NCBI GenBank assembly: GCA_900471525.1
Contig: UCEZ01000013.1
Span: 1-64,000 of the forward strand
Direction: 5' to 3'
Length of the DNA: 64,000 nucleotides
Source of the DNA: Hyphomicrobiales bacterium
GTDB lineage: Bacteria; Pseudomonadota; Alphaproteobacteria; Rhizobiales; Rhizobiaceae
The notes under the pieces were generated by a model. The model was not told the DNA's origin, searched no databases, and was given only the letters and a program-made list of their open reading frames with translations. Every line of letters starts with the position of its first letter. Position 1 is the stretch's first letter. Made by a program: the position numbers and the translations under genes. Shown here in pieces: positions 18,166-26,533 of the stretch.

Positions 18166-18169
18166 CGCC

Positions 18170-19435
18170 ATGTTCGAGCAGGTTCTTCTCAAAAATGTCG
18201 ACGTTCCGGGTGGTCATTTGCTGTCGAGTTACGAGGCCGGCGGCGGCTACCAGGCACTGGCCAAGGTGCTGCGCGAATATACGCCTGACGAGGTGGTGAA
18301 CCTTGTCAAACAGTCCAACTTGCGCGGTCGCGGCGGTGCCGGATTCCCGACGGGCATGAAATGGAGTTTTGTGCCGAAGCGGACCGGCAAGCCAACATAT
18401 CTGTGCTGCAACGCCGATGAGGGTGAGCCGGGCACCTTCAAGGACCGGATCATCATGGAGCGCGATCCGCACCAACTGATCGAGGGGCTGGCTGTCAGTG
18501 CCTACGCGATTGGGGCCGAAACCGCCTATGTCTACATTCGCGGAGAGTATGTGACGGCGATCCGTCGCCTGGAGCAGGCAATCGCCGAGGCTCACGCAAA
18601 GGGCTATCTGGGAACGCGCATTCTGGGCTCGGATTTCAAGTTCGCCGTCCACATCCATTGCGGCGCCGGTGCCTATATCTGCGGCGAGGAGACTGCGATG
18701 CTCGAGTCGCTCGAGGGCAAGCGGGCGCAGCCGCGATTGAAACCGCCGTTTCCGGCCGTGGCCGGGCTCTACGCCAGCCCGACCGTGATCAACAATGTCG
18801 AGACGCTCGCTTGCGTGCCGCATATCGTTGTGCGGGGGCCGGACTGGTTTCGGGGCATCGGCCCGAACAAGAGCCCCGGCCCGAAACTCTACTGCCTCAG
18901 CGGGCAGGTGCGCAAACCCGGCCTCTACGAGTTGCCGATGGGCATACCGTTGCGCGAACTGGTCGAGGACCACGCCGGCGGGCCGCTACCGGGGCGCAAG
19001 ATCAAGGCAGTGATCCCCGGCGGGGTCTCGGCGCCGGTCATTCCTCAGCACGGGCTGAACGTGGGGATGGACTTCGATTCGCTGGCAGCAGTCGGCTCGA
19101 TGCTCGGTTCGGCTGGCGTTGTCGTGATCGACGACTCGACCTGCATGGTCAAGGTCGCCACCCGGATCATCGAGTTCTTCCACCATGAGTCCTGCGGCAA
19201 GTGCACACCATGCCGAGAGGGATTGAACTGGGTCGTGAAGGTCCTGCGCCGTATTGAGGCTGGAGAGGGTGTCCCCGGCGACCTGGAGCAGCTGGAAAAA
19301 CTCTGCAAGGGCATCTTCGGCAACACGTTTTGTGCGTTGGGTGACGGGGCGGCGATGGGATTGCGGGCCGCACTCGCGCATTTCCGCGATGAGTTCGTTG
19401 CTCATATCGAGGAGCGAAGGTGCCCGTTTCACTGA
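18170..19435 (+). CDS. nuoF: NADH-quinone oxidoreductase subunit F
   Basis: A 421-aa NADH- and FMN-binding subunit, where electrons enter complex I. The glycine-rich NADH/FMN segments are present (LRGRGGAGFPTGMKW, and CNADEGEPGTFKDR). The 4Fe-4S (N3) ligands lie in SCGKCTPCREG near residue 345, with the last Cys in GNTFCALGDG. The ATG at 18170 fits the family start. A short 3' overlap region leads into nuoG. Confidence 0.96.
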   Translation: MFEQVLLKNVDVPGGHLLSSYEAGGGYQALAKVLREYTPDEVVNLVKQSNLRGRGGAGFPTGMKWSFVPKRTGKPTYLCCNADEGEPGTFKDRIIMERDPHQLIEGLAVSAYAIGAETAYVYIRGEYVTAIRRLEQAIAEAHAKGYLGTRILGSDFKFAVHIHCGAGAYICGEETAMLESLEGKRAQPRLKPPFPAVAGLYASPTVINNVETLACVPHIVVRGPDWFRGIGPNKSPGPKLYCLSGQVRKPGLYELPMGIPLRELVEDHAGGPLPGRKIKAVIPGGVSAPVIPQHGLNVGMDFDSLAAVGSMLGSAGVVVIDDSTCMVKVATRIIEFFHHESCGKCTPCREGLNWVVKVLRRIEAGEGVPGDLEQLEKLCKGIFGNTFCALGDGAAMGLRAALAHFRDEFVAHIEERRCPFH

Positions 19436-19467
19436 AGGAATGTGCCGGGTCAGGCTGTGAGGAAACC

Positions 19468-22047
19468 ATGCCTAAGGTGACGATCGACGAACAGACGCTG
19501 GAGGTTGAGGCAGGCTCGACGGTGCTGCAGGGCGCCCGGCGTTTGGGCATCGACATCCCGACCTTCTGCTATCTGAAGCGGCTGCCGCCGCTGGCCTCCT
19601 GCCGCATGTGCCTGGTGGAGATCGAGGGGCAGCGTAAGCTGCAGCCGTCCTGCGCCACCGCGGTCACCGACGGCATGGTTGTGCGGACGAACACGCCGCT
19701 GATCGACGAAACACGGTCTTCCATGCTCGACATGCTGCTCGCCAATCATCCCCTCGACTGTCCGATCTGTGACAAGGGCGGTGAGTGCGAGCTTCAGGAC
19801 ATGGTCATGGCCTACGGCCCCCGCCGAAGCGAGTTCCACGATCCCAAACGCGTGTTCCACTCCCGGGACATTCGCCTCAGTCCGGTTATCATCATGAACG
19901 TCAACCGCTGCATCCAGTGCCAGCGTTGCGTTCGGATGTGTGAGGAGGTCGTCGGCGCGGTGGCCCTCGGGACAGTCGAAAAAGGCATGGATACCGCCGT
20001 CACCGGCTTTGAGGGCAGCCTTGCGAGCTGCGATCAGTGCGGCAACTGTGTCGAAGTTTGCCCGGTTGGCGCCCTGATGAGCTTTCCCTATCGCTACAAG
20101 GCGCGCCCCTGGGATCTGGCTGAGACTGACACGATATGTCCGCATTGTGGCACCGGCTGCCAGCTTACGGTTGGCGCGCGCAAGGGCGAGTTCATGCGGG
20201 TCCGTTCCAAGCAGGAACATGGGGTCAACCGCGAAACACTCTGCGTGCGCGGACGCTTCGGCCTCGATTTTATCGAGAGTCGGGACCGGATCAAGCGGCC
20301 GATGATCCGTCGCGATGGCGTCCTGGTTCCGGTTTCCTGGGACGAAGCGGGGGATTATCTGCGCCGGCGGCTGTCGACTGTCACGAACAAGGCAGCGGGC
20401 GGGCTTGCGTCGCCGCGACTGCCCAACGAGGTGCTTTATCAGTTCCAGAAGCTGATGCGAACGGTGTTCCGGACCAACGACATTGACTGCTCTTCTCGCT
20501 GGTCCATGCCCTTCGATACGCTCGGCCCGCTACTGACAGCGTTCTATAGCCGCGCACCGCTGGACGAAGTGATCGGCAACAACTGCGTGCTCGTCGTTGG
20601 CGGCAACGTGACCGAGGAGAACCCGGTCACCGAATACTTGCTGCGGGACGGCGCGCGGCGGCGGCAGACCGGATTGCTCATGCTTTCGGCGCGGCCATCC
20701 CGTCTGGACGCCGATGCCAGGGTGGTGGTTCGCGTGCCTCCGGGCGGAGAAGCGGTGAGCATTGCGGCGGTAGTCGCCGGACTCGTGGCAGCGGCTGGTG
20801 AGGCCTTGTCGGGTGACGCTCTTGCGACCATCGAAGCGAAAATCGGCAGGCCGGTGGTGAATGCCGGCGGTGACGGGCCGGCTCGTCTGGCCGCCGCGCT
20901 TAAGGACGCCCACAGCGTCACCGTGCTTGTCAGCGTCGACCTCCTGAGATCCCCCGAAGCGAGAGCGACACTGCAGCAGCTCAACAACCTGCTGCAGGTT
21001 CTGCGCCTGCTCGACAAAGGCCTGGCAATTCAGTTCCTCTTTGACCGCGCCAACCAGATGGGCGCCTGGGATATGGGCGTTCTGCCGGCGGCCCTGCCGG
21101 GGTTGCGGGCGGTCGCTGATGGTGCGGTGCGCACAGCTCTTGCACGCAACTGGGGCGCCGAAATCCCGTCTGAACCCGGTGCGGATCTCGATGCCATGCT
21201 GGATCTCTGCGTCGGTGGGCGGATGGGTGCGCTCTACATCGCCGGAACCGACCCCCTGATCAGCTATCCCGACCGGGCCTTCGTGCAGCGGGCGCTTGGC
21301 GCCACCGATCTCCTGATCGTGCAGGACGCTTTCCTCACGGACACGGCGGGCCTTGCCGAGGTCGTCCTTCCCGCGGCGGGCTACGGCGAGGAATCCGGCA
21401 CGTTCACCAACAATGAGGGCCGGACCCAGAAGGTCCGCAAATTCCGTGAACCCGCCTTCGAGGCGCGAGGCAATCTGGCGATCTTCGACTTCGTTGCGGC
21501 GCTCCGCAACCAGGCGCTGCGGCCATCGACGCAAGGCGAAATTTTCGACGAGATTGCCCGGCTTGTTCCGGCCTATCAGGGGTTGACGCAGGATGGGCTT
21601 GGCGCCGACGGCGCGTTCACCAAGGCGGTCCCGACGCCTCCGGCTGGAGAATTCTTCGCGCCGCCGCCGGCCCTCAAAGAAACCGGCCGGCTCATGCTGA
21701 TCACCGGCGACGGTTTGTTCCACAACGGATATCTTTCCGAACGCTCGGAAATCCTGAATACGGTCGCCAACGACCCTTATGTCGCGATGAGCGCGCAGGA
21801 TACAGCGCAGCTTGGCCTTTCGGATGGCGAACAGGTGATCGTGCGTTCCGCCCAGGGCGAACTGACGGCACAGCTCAAGGTCGACCGACGGTTTCCCAAG
21901 GGCCTCGTCTTCGTTCCGGAAAACTATAGAGCCTTGCGTCTCAACAGCCTGATGCGGCGGGGCGAATACCCATGCCCGGTGGAGGTCCAGAAGGTGCATG
22001 CGGCTCTTGAGGTCGACCGCACAAGCAGGATCTGGCGTGGGGTCTGA
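19468..22047 (+). CDS. nuoG: NADH-quinone oxidoreductase subunit G
   Basis: An 859-aa iron-sulfur subunit. In order it has a 2Fe-2S ferredoxin domain (ligands in PTFCYLKRLPPLASCRMCLVE), a His/Cys 4Fe-4S region (HPLDCPICDKGGECELQD) and two ferredoxin-like 4Fe-4S motifs (CIQCQRCVRMC and CDQCGNCVEVCP). Then come a CPHCGTGC...C set that would hold the extra N7 cluster, and a molybdopterin-oxidoreductase-like domain with no reason to think it binds molybdenum. The C-terminus keeps a dinucleotide-binding-like domain (residues about 740-855). The start ATG at 19468 has GAGG; an upstream GTG at 19420 is less likely. The retained N7 motif and C-terminal domain give it a formate-dehydrogenase-like look. 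Confidence 0.94.
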   Translation: MPKVTIDEQTLEVEAGSTVLQGARRLGIDIPTFCYLKRLPPLASCRMCLVEIEGQRKLQPSCATAVTDGMVVRTNTPLIDETRSSMLDMLLANHPLDCPICDKGGECELQDMVMAYGPRRSEFHDPKRVFHSRDIRLSPVIIMNVNRCIQCQRCVRMCEEVVGAVALGTVEKGMDTAVTGFEGSLASCDQCGNCVEVCPVGALMSFPYRYKARPWDLAETDTICPHCGTGCQLTVGARKGEFMRVRSKQEHGVNRETLCVRGRFGLDFIESRDRIKRPMIRRDGVLVPVSWDEAGDYLRRRLSTVTNKAAGGLASPRLPNEVLYQFQKLMRTVFRTNDIDCSSRWSMPFDTLGPLLTAFYSRAPLDEVIGNNCVLVVGGNVTEENPVTEYLLRDGARRRQTGLLMLSARPSRLDADARVVVRVPPGGEAVSIAAVVAGLVAAAGEALSGDALATIEAKIGRPVVNAGGDGPARLAAALKDAHSVTVLVSVDLLRSPEARATLQQLNNLLQVLRLLDKGLAIQFLFDRANQMGAWDMGVLPAALPGLRAVADGAVRTALARNWGAEIPSEPGADLDAMLDLCVGGRMGALYIAGTDPLISYPDRAFVQRALGATDLLIVQDAFLTDTAGLAEVVLPAAGYGEESGTFTNNEGRTQKVRKFREPAFEARGNLAIFDFVAALRNQALRPSTQGEIFDEIARLVPAYQGLTQDGLGADGAFTKAVPTPPAGEFFAPPPALKETGRLMLITGDGLFHNGYLSERSEILNTVANDPYVAMSAQDTAQLGLSDGEQVIVRSAQGELTAQLKVDRRFPKGLVFVPENYRALRLNSLMRRGEYPCPVEVQKVHAALEVDRTSRIWRGV

Positions 22048-22120
22048 AGATTGGGTCCGCAGCATCGCAAGCCCACGGCAAACTGCCCTGACCCAGCCTC
22101 TTCACATCGAGCGGGCAATG

Positions 22121-22561
22121 TCAGTGATACCTGTTTCCACAGATGTAATCCTGCAGATCCTGCTCCGTGCGCTGCGCTTCGTCGAGCCTGTGCTTGACCA
22201 CGTCACCGATGCTGACCACGCCGACAACGTCGCCTTCATCCATGACCAACACATGACGCGTACGTCGCTGGGTCATGATCGCCATCGCGACGGGCAGCAA
22301 ATCCCGTGTCGAACAGGTCGCCACATTGCGGTTCATGACATCAGCGACTCGCATCATCGCCGCCTCGGCCCCGTATTCCGCCACCGCATTGCAGCAATCC
22401 CGTTCCGATAGCGAGCCCAGGTATTCGTCGTTCGATTGGCTGACGACGACGAAGCCGATATTGTTGTCCCGAAACAGCCTCAGGACTTCCACCATCGTCT
22501 GATCGGGGGTGACCGCGACGACACCGACACCCTTGTTCTTCATAATTTCGCCGACAAGCAT
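22121..22561 (-). CDS. CBS-domain protein
   Basis: A 146-aa protein made of a tandem pair of CBS domains (residues about 8-60 and 75-130). Such pairs usually bind adenosine nucleotides and act as energy or redox sensors. The second domain has RRTRHVLVMDEGDVVGVVSIGDVVK. A strong GGAGG precedes the ATG. It lies 45 bases after nuoI on the same strand, so it is probably the last gene of a nuoH-nuoI-CBS operon that converges on nuoG. A link between energy charge and this complex I is possible but is inference. Confidence 0.85.
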   Translation of the reverse strand: MLVGEIMKNKGVGVVAVTPDQTMVEVLRLFRDNNIGFVVVSQSNDEYLGSLSERDCCNAVAEYGAEAAMMRVADVMNRNVATCSTRDLLPVAMAIMTQRRTRHVLVMDEGDVVGVVSIGDVVKHRLDEAQRTEQDLQDYICGNRYH

Positions 22562-22606
22562 CTGAGCCTCCTGTCTGCGCGCTCCGGCTTGACGGATGGC
22601 GCGCGT

Positions 22607-23173
22607 TCACGTTCGCCGGATATTCCGCCACCAGTTGTACCCCTGCTGTTCGCTCGACTTCACCAGAACGCCCTGCTCGGTGTTCAGGCGCGCGGCGACC
22701 ACGCCGCCGCCGGTTGCTGCCTTGCCAGGCTTGGCGAGCAGATCATCACGTCCGATCACCAGGTCGGCTGAGGAAAAGCTCGAGAATTCGTACTGCTGGC
22801 CAAGCGCGATCGCGTCCGCCGGGCAGGCGTCTTCGCACAACCCGCAGAACAGGCACCGTGCAGTGTCAATCTCGAATTTTGCCGGGTGACGGTTGCCCTT
22901 CTCATCCTCGTAGGGGACGACTTCGATGCAGTCGCAGGGACAAATCCGCGCGCAGAGTTCGCAGGCCACGCATTTGATCTCGCCCTCTTCGTCGCGCTTC
23001 AGGAAGTGATGCCCGCGGTAGCGCGAGTAGGGCAACCATTTTTCCTTGTCCGGATACTGCATGGTGACGGGCTTGGAGAACATGTAGCCAAAGGTGAGAG
23101 CCAAGCCGTTCGCCAAATCGGCGAAGAACGCCCAGCCAATCCACGTTCCAACTTTGTCCTGCGCGCGCGACAT
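22607..23173 (-). CDS. nuoI: NADH-quinone oxidoreductase subunit I
   Basis: A 188-aa ferredoxin-like subunit with two 4Fe-4S clusters (N6a and N6b). The two CxxCxxCxxxCP motifs are CVACELCARICP and CLFCGLCEDACP. The basic SRYRGHH region and the C-terminal extension are normal. It is transcribed opposite to nuoJ-G, ten bases after nuoH. Confidence 0.95.
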   Translation of the reverse strand: MSRAQDKVGTWIGWAFFADLANGLALTFGYMFSKPVTMQYPDKEKWLPYSRYRGHHFLKRDEEGEIKCVACELCARICPCDCIEVVPYEDEKGNRHPAKFEIDTARCLFCGLCEDACPADAIALGQQYEFSSFSSADLVIGRDDLLAKPGKAATGGGVVAARLNTEQGVLVKSSEQQGYNWWRNIRRT

Positions 23174-23183
23174 CGCCGCCTCG

Positions 23184-24185
23184 CTACGGAGCCCCTACGG
23201 CCCCTAAAAGTACACCGGTTATAATTATGTTCGCCATCGACAAAGGAAGCAAGACTTTCCATCCGATCGCCATCAGTTGGTCATAGCGGTAGCGGGGGAA
23301 AGTGAAGCGGAACCAGATAAACACGTAGACGAAGAACGCGACTTTGAGCACAAACCAGAGGAGTGGTGGCAAGGGGATCAATACGCCGTTCCAACCGCCG
23401 AAGAACAGGATCACCACCAGGACCGACACCAAAAGCACGATGGCATATTCGCTGACCATGAAGAACGCAAAGCGGATACCGCTGTATTCAGTGTGGAACC
23501 CGGCCCCCAGGTCGCCTTCCGCTTCCGAAAGGTCGAAGGGAATGCGTTGCGCTTCTGCGAGGCCAGCGACGAAGAACACGAAGAATCCGACCGGTTGGTA
23601 GACGATGTTCCAGACATCGGCTTGCGCCCGCACGATATCGAGCAGGCTCATGGATTGCGCCAGCATGACCACGCCGATGACCGCGAACCCCATCGGAATC
23701 TCGTAGCTGATCATCTGCGCGCAGGTCCTGAGGCTGCCCAGCACTGCGTATTTGCTGTTGGCGGCCCAGCCACCGAAAATGACGCCATAGACCTCGATCC
23801 CGATCACCGCGAAGACGAACAGGAGCGCCACATTCATGTTGGAGACGTAGAGCGTGATCTCGTGTCCAAGGACCGAGACGCTTTCGCCGAATGGGATCGC
23901 GACGAACACCACGAAGGGCGGGGCGAGCGCAAGGATTGGTGCCAGCTTGAACAGGAAGCGGTCGGCCTCGGCCGGGATGTGGTCCTCTTTGGTCAAGAGC
24001 TTGATGCCATCGGCCATCGGCTGCAGCAGCCCGTGCCAACCCACGCGCATCGGCCCCATCCGCTGCTGGATGTGCCCGGCGATCTTGCGTTCCAGCCAGG
24101 TTAGCGGCAGGGGCAACAGCAGCAGGATCGCAATCAGAAACGCGACCTTGAAGACGATCAGGCCAAGGGCGACGATAAGTTCCAT
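23184..24185 (-). CDS. nuoH: NADH-quinone oxidoreductase subunit H
   Basis: A 333-aa membrane subunit that links the quinone site to the proton arm. It has the family stretches ERKIAGHIQQRMGPMRVGWH (residues about 32-51), the acidic loop around AEGDLGAGFHTEYSGIRFA, and about eight membrane helices. It is the first gene of the minus-strand nuoH-nuoI-CBS group. All 14 nuo subunits are thus present, but split over two strands. Confidence 0.95.
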   Translation of the reverse strand: MELIVALGLIVFKVAFLIAILLLLPLPLTWLERKIAGHIQQRMGPMRVGWHGLLQPMADGIKLLTKEDHIPAEADRFLFKLAPILALAPPFVVFVAIPFGESVSVLGHEITLYVSNMNVALLFVFAVIGIEVYGVIFGGWAANSKYAVLGSLRTCAQMISYEIPMGFAVIGVVMLAQSMSLLDIVRAQADVWNIVYQPVGFFVFFVAGLAEAQRIPFDLSEAEGDLGAGFHTEYSGIRFAFFMVSEYAIVLLVSVLVVILFFGGWNGVLIPLPPLLWFVLKVAFFVYVFIWFRFTFPRYRYDQLMAIGWKVLLPLSMANIIITGVLLGAVGAP

Positions 24186-24510
24186 GATCCGGCTACTTAT
24201 TCATCGGGTTGAAACGCGCGACCGGACTTTGACTCCGGCAATGCACCGAGCACGCTACGCACTTGTTAGTGCTATATGGTACAACGGTGAGACACCTTAT
24301 ACAATGCGATCACAGTTACGCTCTGTTGCAAGCAGTTTGAAATCGTAGTCATCGCGACGCCGTTGGGTTGCAAGAATTTCCCTGATCACAGCGCGCTTTG
24401 TTTCACCGTTATTTCCGCAGTTCCGGCTTTTATTGCAATCGTTTCAACCGAACGCCTCTGGGTCAGATGAACTAGCGCTGGCGGGGCGGGAGGTCGCTTG
24501 AGACCTTCCG
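24186..24510. other. Intergenic gap upstream of nuoH
   Basis: About 325 bases without a gene, between the start of nuoH and the end of the phospholipid cluster, both on the minus strand. The nuoH promoter must lie here, but I cannot point to clear boxes. Near the left-reading end, GGTC and GACC arms close to 24495-24510 could form a weak terminator for the lipid cluster. Confidence 0.4.
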
Positions 24511-25440
24511 TCAGGTCCAGGCGTAGCGCACGATGTGGAAGAAGATGGGGGCGGCGAAGACGAGACTGTCGGTGCGGTCGAGCATACCGCCATGGCCTTC
24601 GATCATGTGTCCCCAGTCCTTGACGCCGCGGTCACGCTTGATGGCGGATGCGACGAGCCCGCCGAGAAAACCCATGATGCAGGCGATGCAAGCCAGAACA
24701 CCGGCTTCGAGCGGTGAAAACGGCGTCAGCCAGAAGAGCGAGGCGCCAAGCAGGGAGGCGCTGCCGATACCGCCGATCAGGCCTTCCCATGTTTTCGAGG
24801 GCGAGACGTTGGGCGAAATGCGGTGTTTGCCGAACAGTTTTCCGAAAATATACTGCAGTACGTCACTGCCCTGCACTGTAGCGATCAGAAACGCGATCAG
24901 AAGCAGTCCTCGACCATTGTTGCCGGGGATCTCCAGCGTGACCAGAGCCGGGACATGGCTGACGCAATAGACCGACAGCATCAGACCCCACTGCTGCTCG
25001 GAAATCCGCTCCAGAAAACGCGATGTGTCGCCCCACAGCGACGCCAGTGCCGGCATGGCGAGGAAACAATAGACCGGAATGAAGATCGAATAGAGACCGT
25101 ACCAGTCGATCCAGACGAGATAATATTGCAGCGGGATGACGACGAGGAACATCCCGATCAGCACCCAGTGATCGCTGCGCCGCGTATGAGTGAGCGTTAC
25201 ATATTCGCGCAACGCCGCAAAGGAAATCAGCGCGAAGAGGATGATGACGCCGCTCTTGCCAAAGACGAAGGCAAGCGCGATGACGGCGACCATGATCCAC
25301 CATGCGCGGATACGGGCGTTGAGATTGACGAGGGTCGAGGAAATCGGCTTGCTGCTGCGCCAGGTGAGGATGCCCGCGATCAGGCTGGCGGCGCCAAGCA
25401 CGGCGATCAATCCGAAGAACAGCTTGTAGATATCGGCCAT
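24511..25440 (-). CDS. Phosphatidate cytidylyltransferase (CDP-diacylglycerol synthase)
   Basis: A 309-aa polytopic inner-membrane enzyme that makes CDP-diacylglycerol from phosphatidate and CTP, the precursor of most phospholipids. The signature is at the C-terminus: SAIKRDRGVKDWG, then EGHGGMLDRTDSLVFAAP, with the conserved Lys, Asp and His-Gly-Gly residues. About eight membrane helices precede it. It is probably a second copy besides the housekeeping cdsA, because it sits in an accessory lipid cluster. The start overlaps the stop of the upstream acyltransferase (TGATG). Confidence 0.9.
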   Translation of the reverse strand: MADIYKLFFGLIAVLGAASLIAGILTWRSSKPISSTLVNLNARIRAWWIMVAVIALAFVFGKSGVIILFALISFAALREYVTLTHTRRSDHWVLIGMFLVVIPLQYYLVWIDWYGLYSIFIPVYCFLAMPALASLWGDTSRFLERISEQQWGLMLSVYCVSHVPALVTLEIPGNNGRGLLLIAFLIATVQGSDVLQYIFGKLFGKHRISPNVSPSKTWEGLIGGIGSASLLGASLFWLTPFSPLEAGVLACIACIMGFLGGLVASAIKRDRGVKDWGHMIEGHGGMLDRTDSLVFAAPIFFHIVRYAWT

Positions 25441-26099
25441 CAGCGCGGTCCTCCATCGGTCGCAGGCTTGAGCTTGAGAAGCGCTTGTTGAGCGCGGTGG
25501 AGGAAGACCTTGCGGTCCTCGTCCAGCTCAACGGCGATCGGCGCGCCAAAAATCACCCGGCAGAGCAGGGGCACGGGCAGGAACGTTCCCTTCGGCAGAA
25601 CACGTGACATGTTCTCGATCCAGCAGGGTACGAGTTCAACATCGGGACGGGCGACGGCGAGATTGTAAAGGCCGGAACGGAAGCGCAGCAGCGGTTCGTC
25701 ACCCATGTTGCGGGTGCCCTCGGGAAAGAAAATCAAGGACTGGCCGTCATCCAGCGCCTTCAGCATGATCTCGAGCGGGTCCTGTGCCCGTTCCACCCAG
25801 TTGCGTTCGACGAGTACGGTGCGCAGCAGGTCTTCCGCCATGACGCGGCGTATCCGGTTGCTGCGCCAGTAGTCGGCGCCGGCGACGGCACGCGTGCGTG
25901 CACGCTCTTCTGGTTCCAGGCAGGAGGCGAGCAGGATGAAGTCGCCATGGCTGGCATGGTTGGCAAAATAAATCCTCTGGTTCTGCGATGGTTTCGTGCC
26001 CAGCCAGATCGGGATGACGCCGGTGATGGCGCGTGCGAGGCCTGCGAGACAGGCGCCGGCAAGCGATTGCATCAGAGGCCTATAGTCGAAATTCAGCAT
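25440..26099 (-). CDS. 1-acyl-sn-glycerol-3-phosphate acyltransferase-like (PlsC family)
   Basis: A 219-aa acyltransferase of the lysophospholipid family. The catalytic NHASHGD (an NHx4D motif, near residue 47) and the substrate-binding FPEGTRNMGD (near residue 125) are both intact. It would acylate lysophosphatidate or a related lysolipid at the inner membrane to feed the CDP-diacylglycerol synthase encoded directly after it. Both genes overlap by a TGATG, which points to coupled translation. Confidence 0.88.
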   Translation of the reverse strand: MLNFDYRPLMQSLAGACLAGLARAITGVIPIWLGTKPSQNQRIYFANHASHGDFILLASCLEPEERARTRAVAGADYWRSNRIRRVMAEDLLRTVLVERNWVERAQDPLEIMLKALDDGQSLIFFPEGTRNMGDEPLLRFRSGLYNLAVARPDVELVPCWIENMSRVLPKGTFLPVPLLCRVIFGAPIAVELDEDRKVFLHRAQQALLKLKPATDGGPR

Positions 26100-26533
26100 A
26101 AGGGCTGCCCGTCGGTTGCGTCGAGCAGAAGGATGGCGAAGAGGACAAGGCAGACGGCAAGCGCAAAACGCTGCTGCCAGACAATGCGGCGCGATCCGGC
26201 GATCCGCATATCGAGCGGACGTGGGTTCGTCTCGGGTTTGCGAAGCCGCATGCGAAACAGCACCTCGTCAATGGCGGCAAGGCCCGCCGCTTCGGTTTCG
26301 TGGCTCGATGCCAGACGAAACAGTAGGGCATCGAAGAGCAGATGGATCGTGAAGGCGAGCACCACGAGGCAGAAGGCGAGCAGCAGGAGCCAGCCGAGCG
26401 GCGAAGCGAAGCCTTGATACCCTGCGGTGATCGGGCCAAGGACCAACGGCAGCAGGGATGCCAGCCCGCAAAAGATCGCGTTGCGGCCGAGATTGCGGGC
26501 GGAGGCTGAGGCAATCGCGTTCCACGGTGTCAT
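26093..26533 (-). CDS. Small membrane protein of the lipid cluster, unknown
   Basis: A 146-aa protein with about three hydrophobic stretches (near residues 22-45, 50-72 and 120-138) and a basic loop between them. I recognise no family. The start MTPWNAIASASARN at 26533 overlaps the stop of the upstream phosphatase gene (TAATG), and its end overlaps the acyltransferase by seven bases. It is therefore a member of the operon. A scaffold or transport role beside the lipid enzymes is only a guess. Confidence 0.7.
   Translation of the reverse strand: MTPWNAIASASARNLGRNAIFCGLASLLPLVLGPITAGYQGFASPLGWLLLLAFCLVVLAFTIHLLFDALLFRLASSHETEAAGLAAIDEVLFRMRLRKPETNPRPLDMRIAGSRRIVWQQRFALAVCLVLFAILLLDATDGQPLC

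Noticed and set aside
20530-22065. Minus-strand ORF of 511 aa opposite nuoG
   Set aside because: It is a high-GC antisense frame; NuoG is complete on the plus strand.
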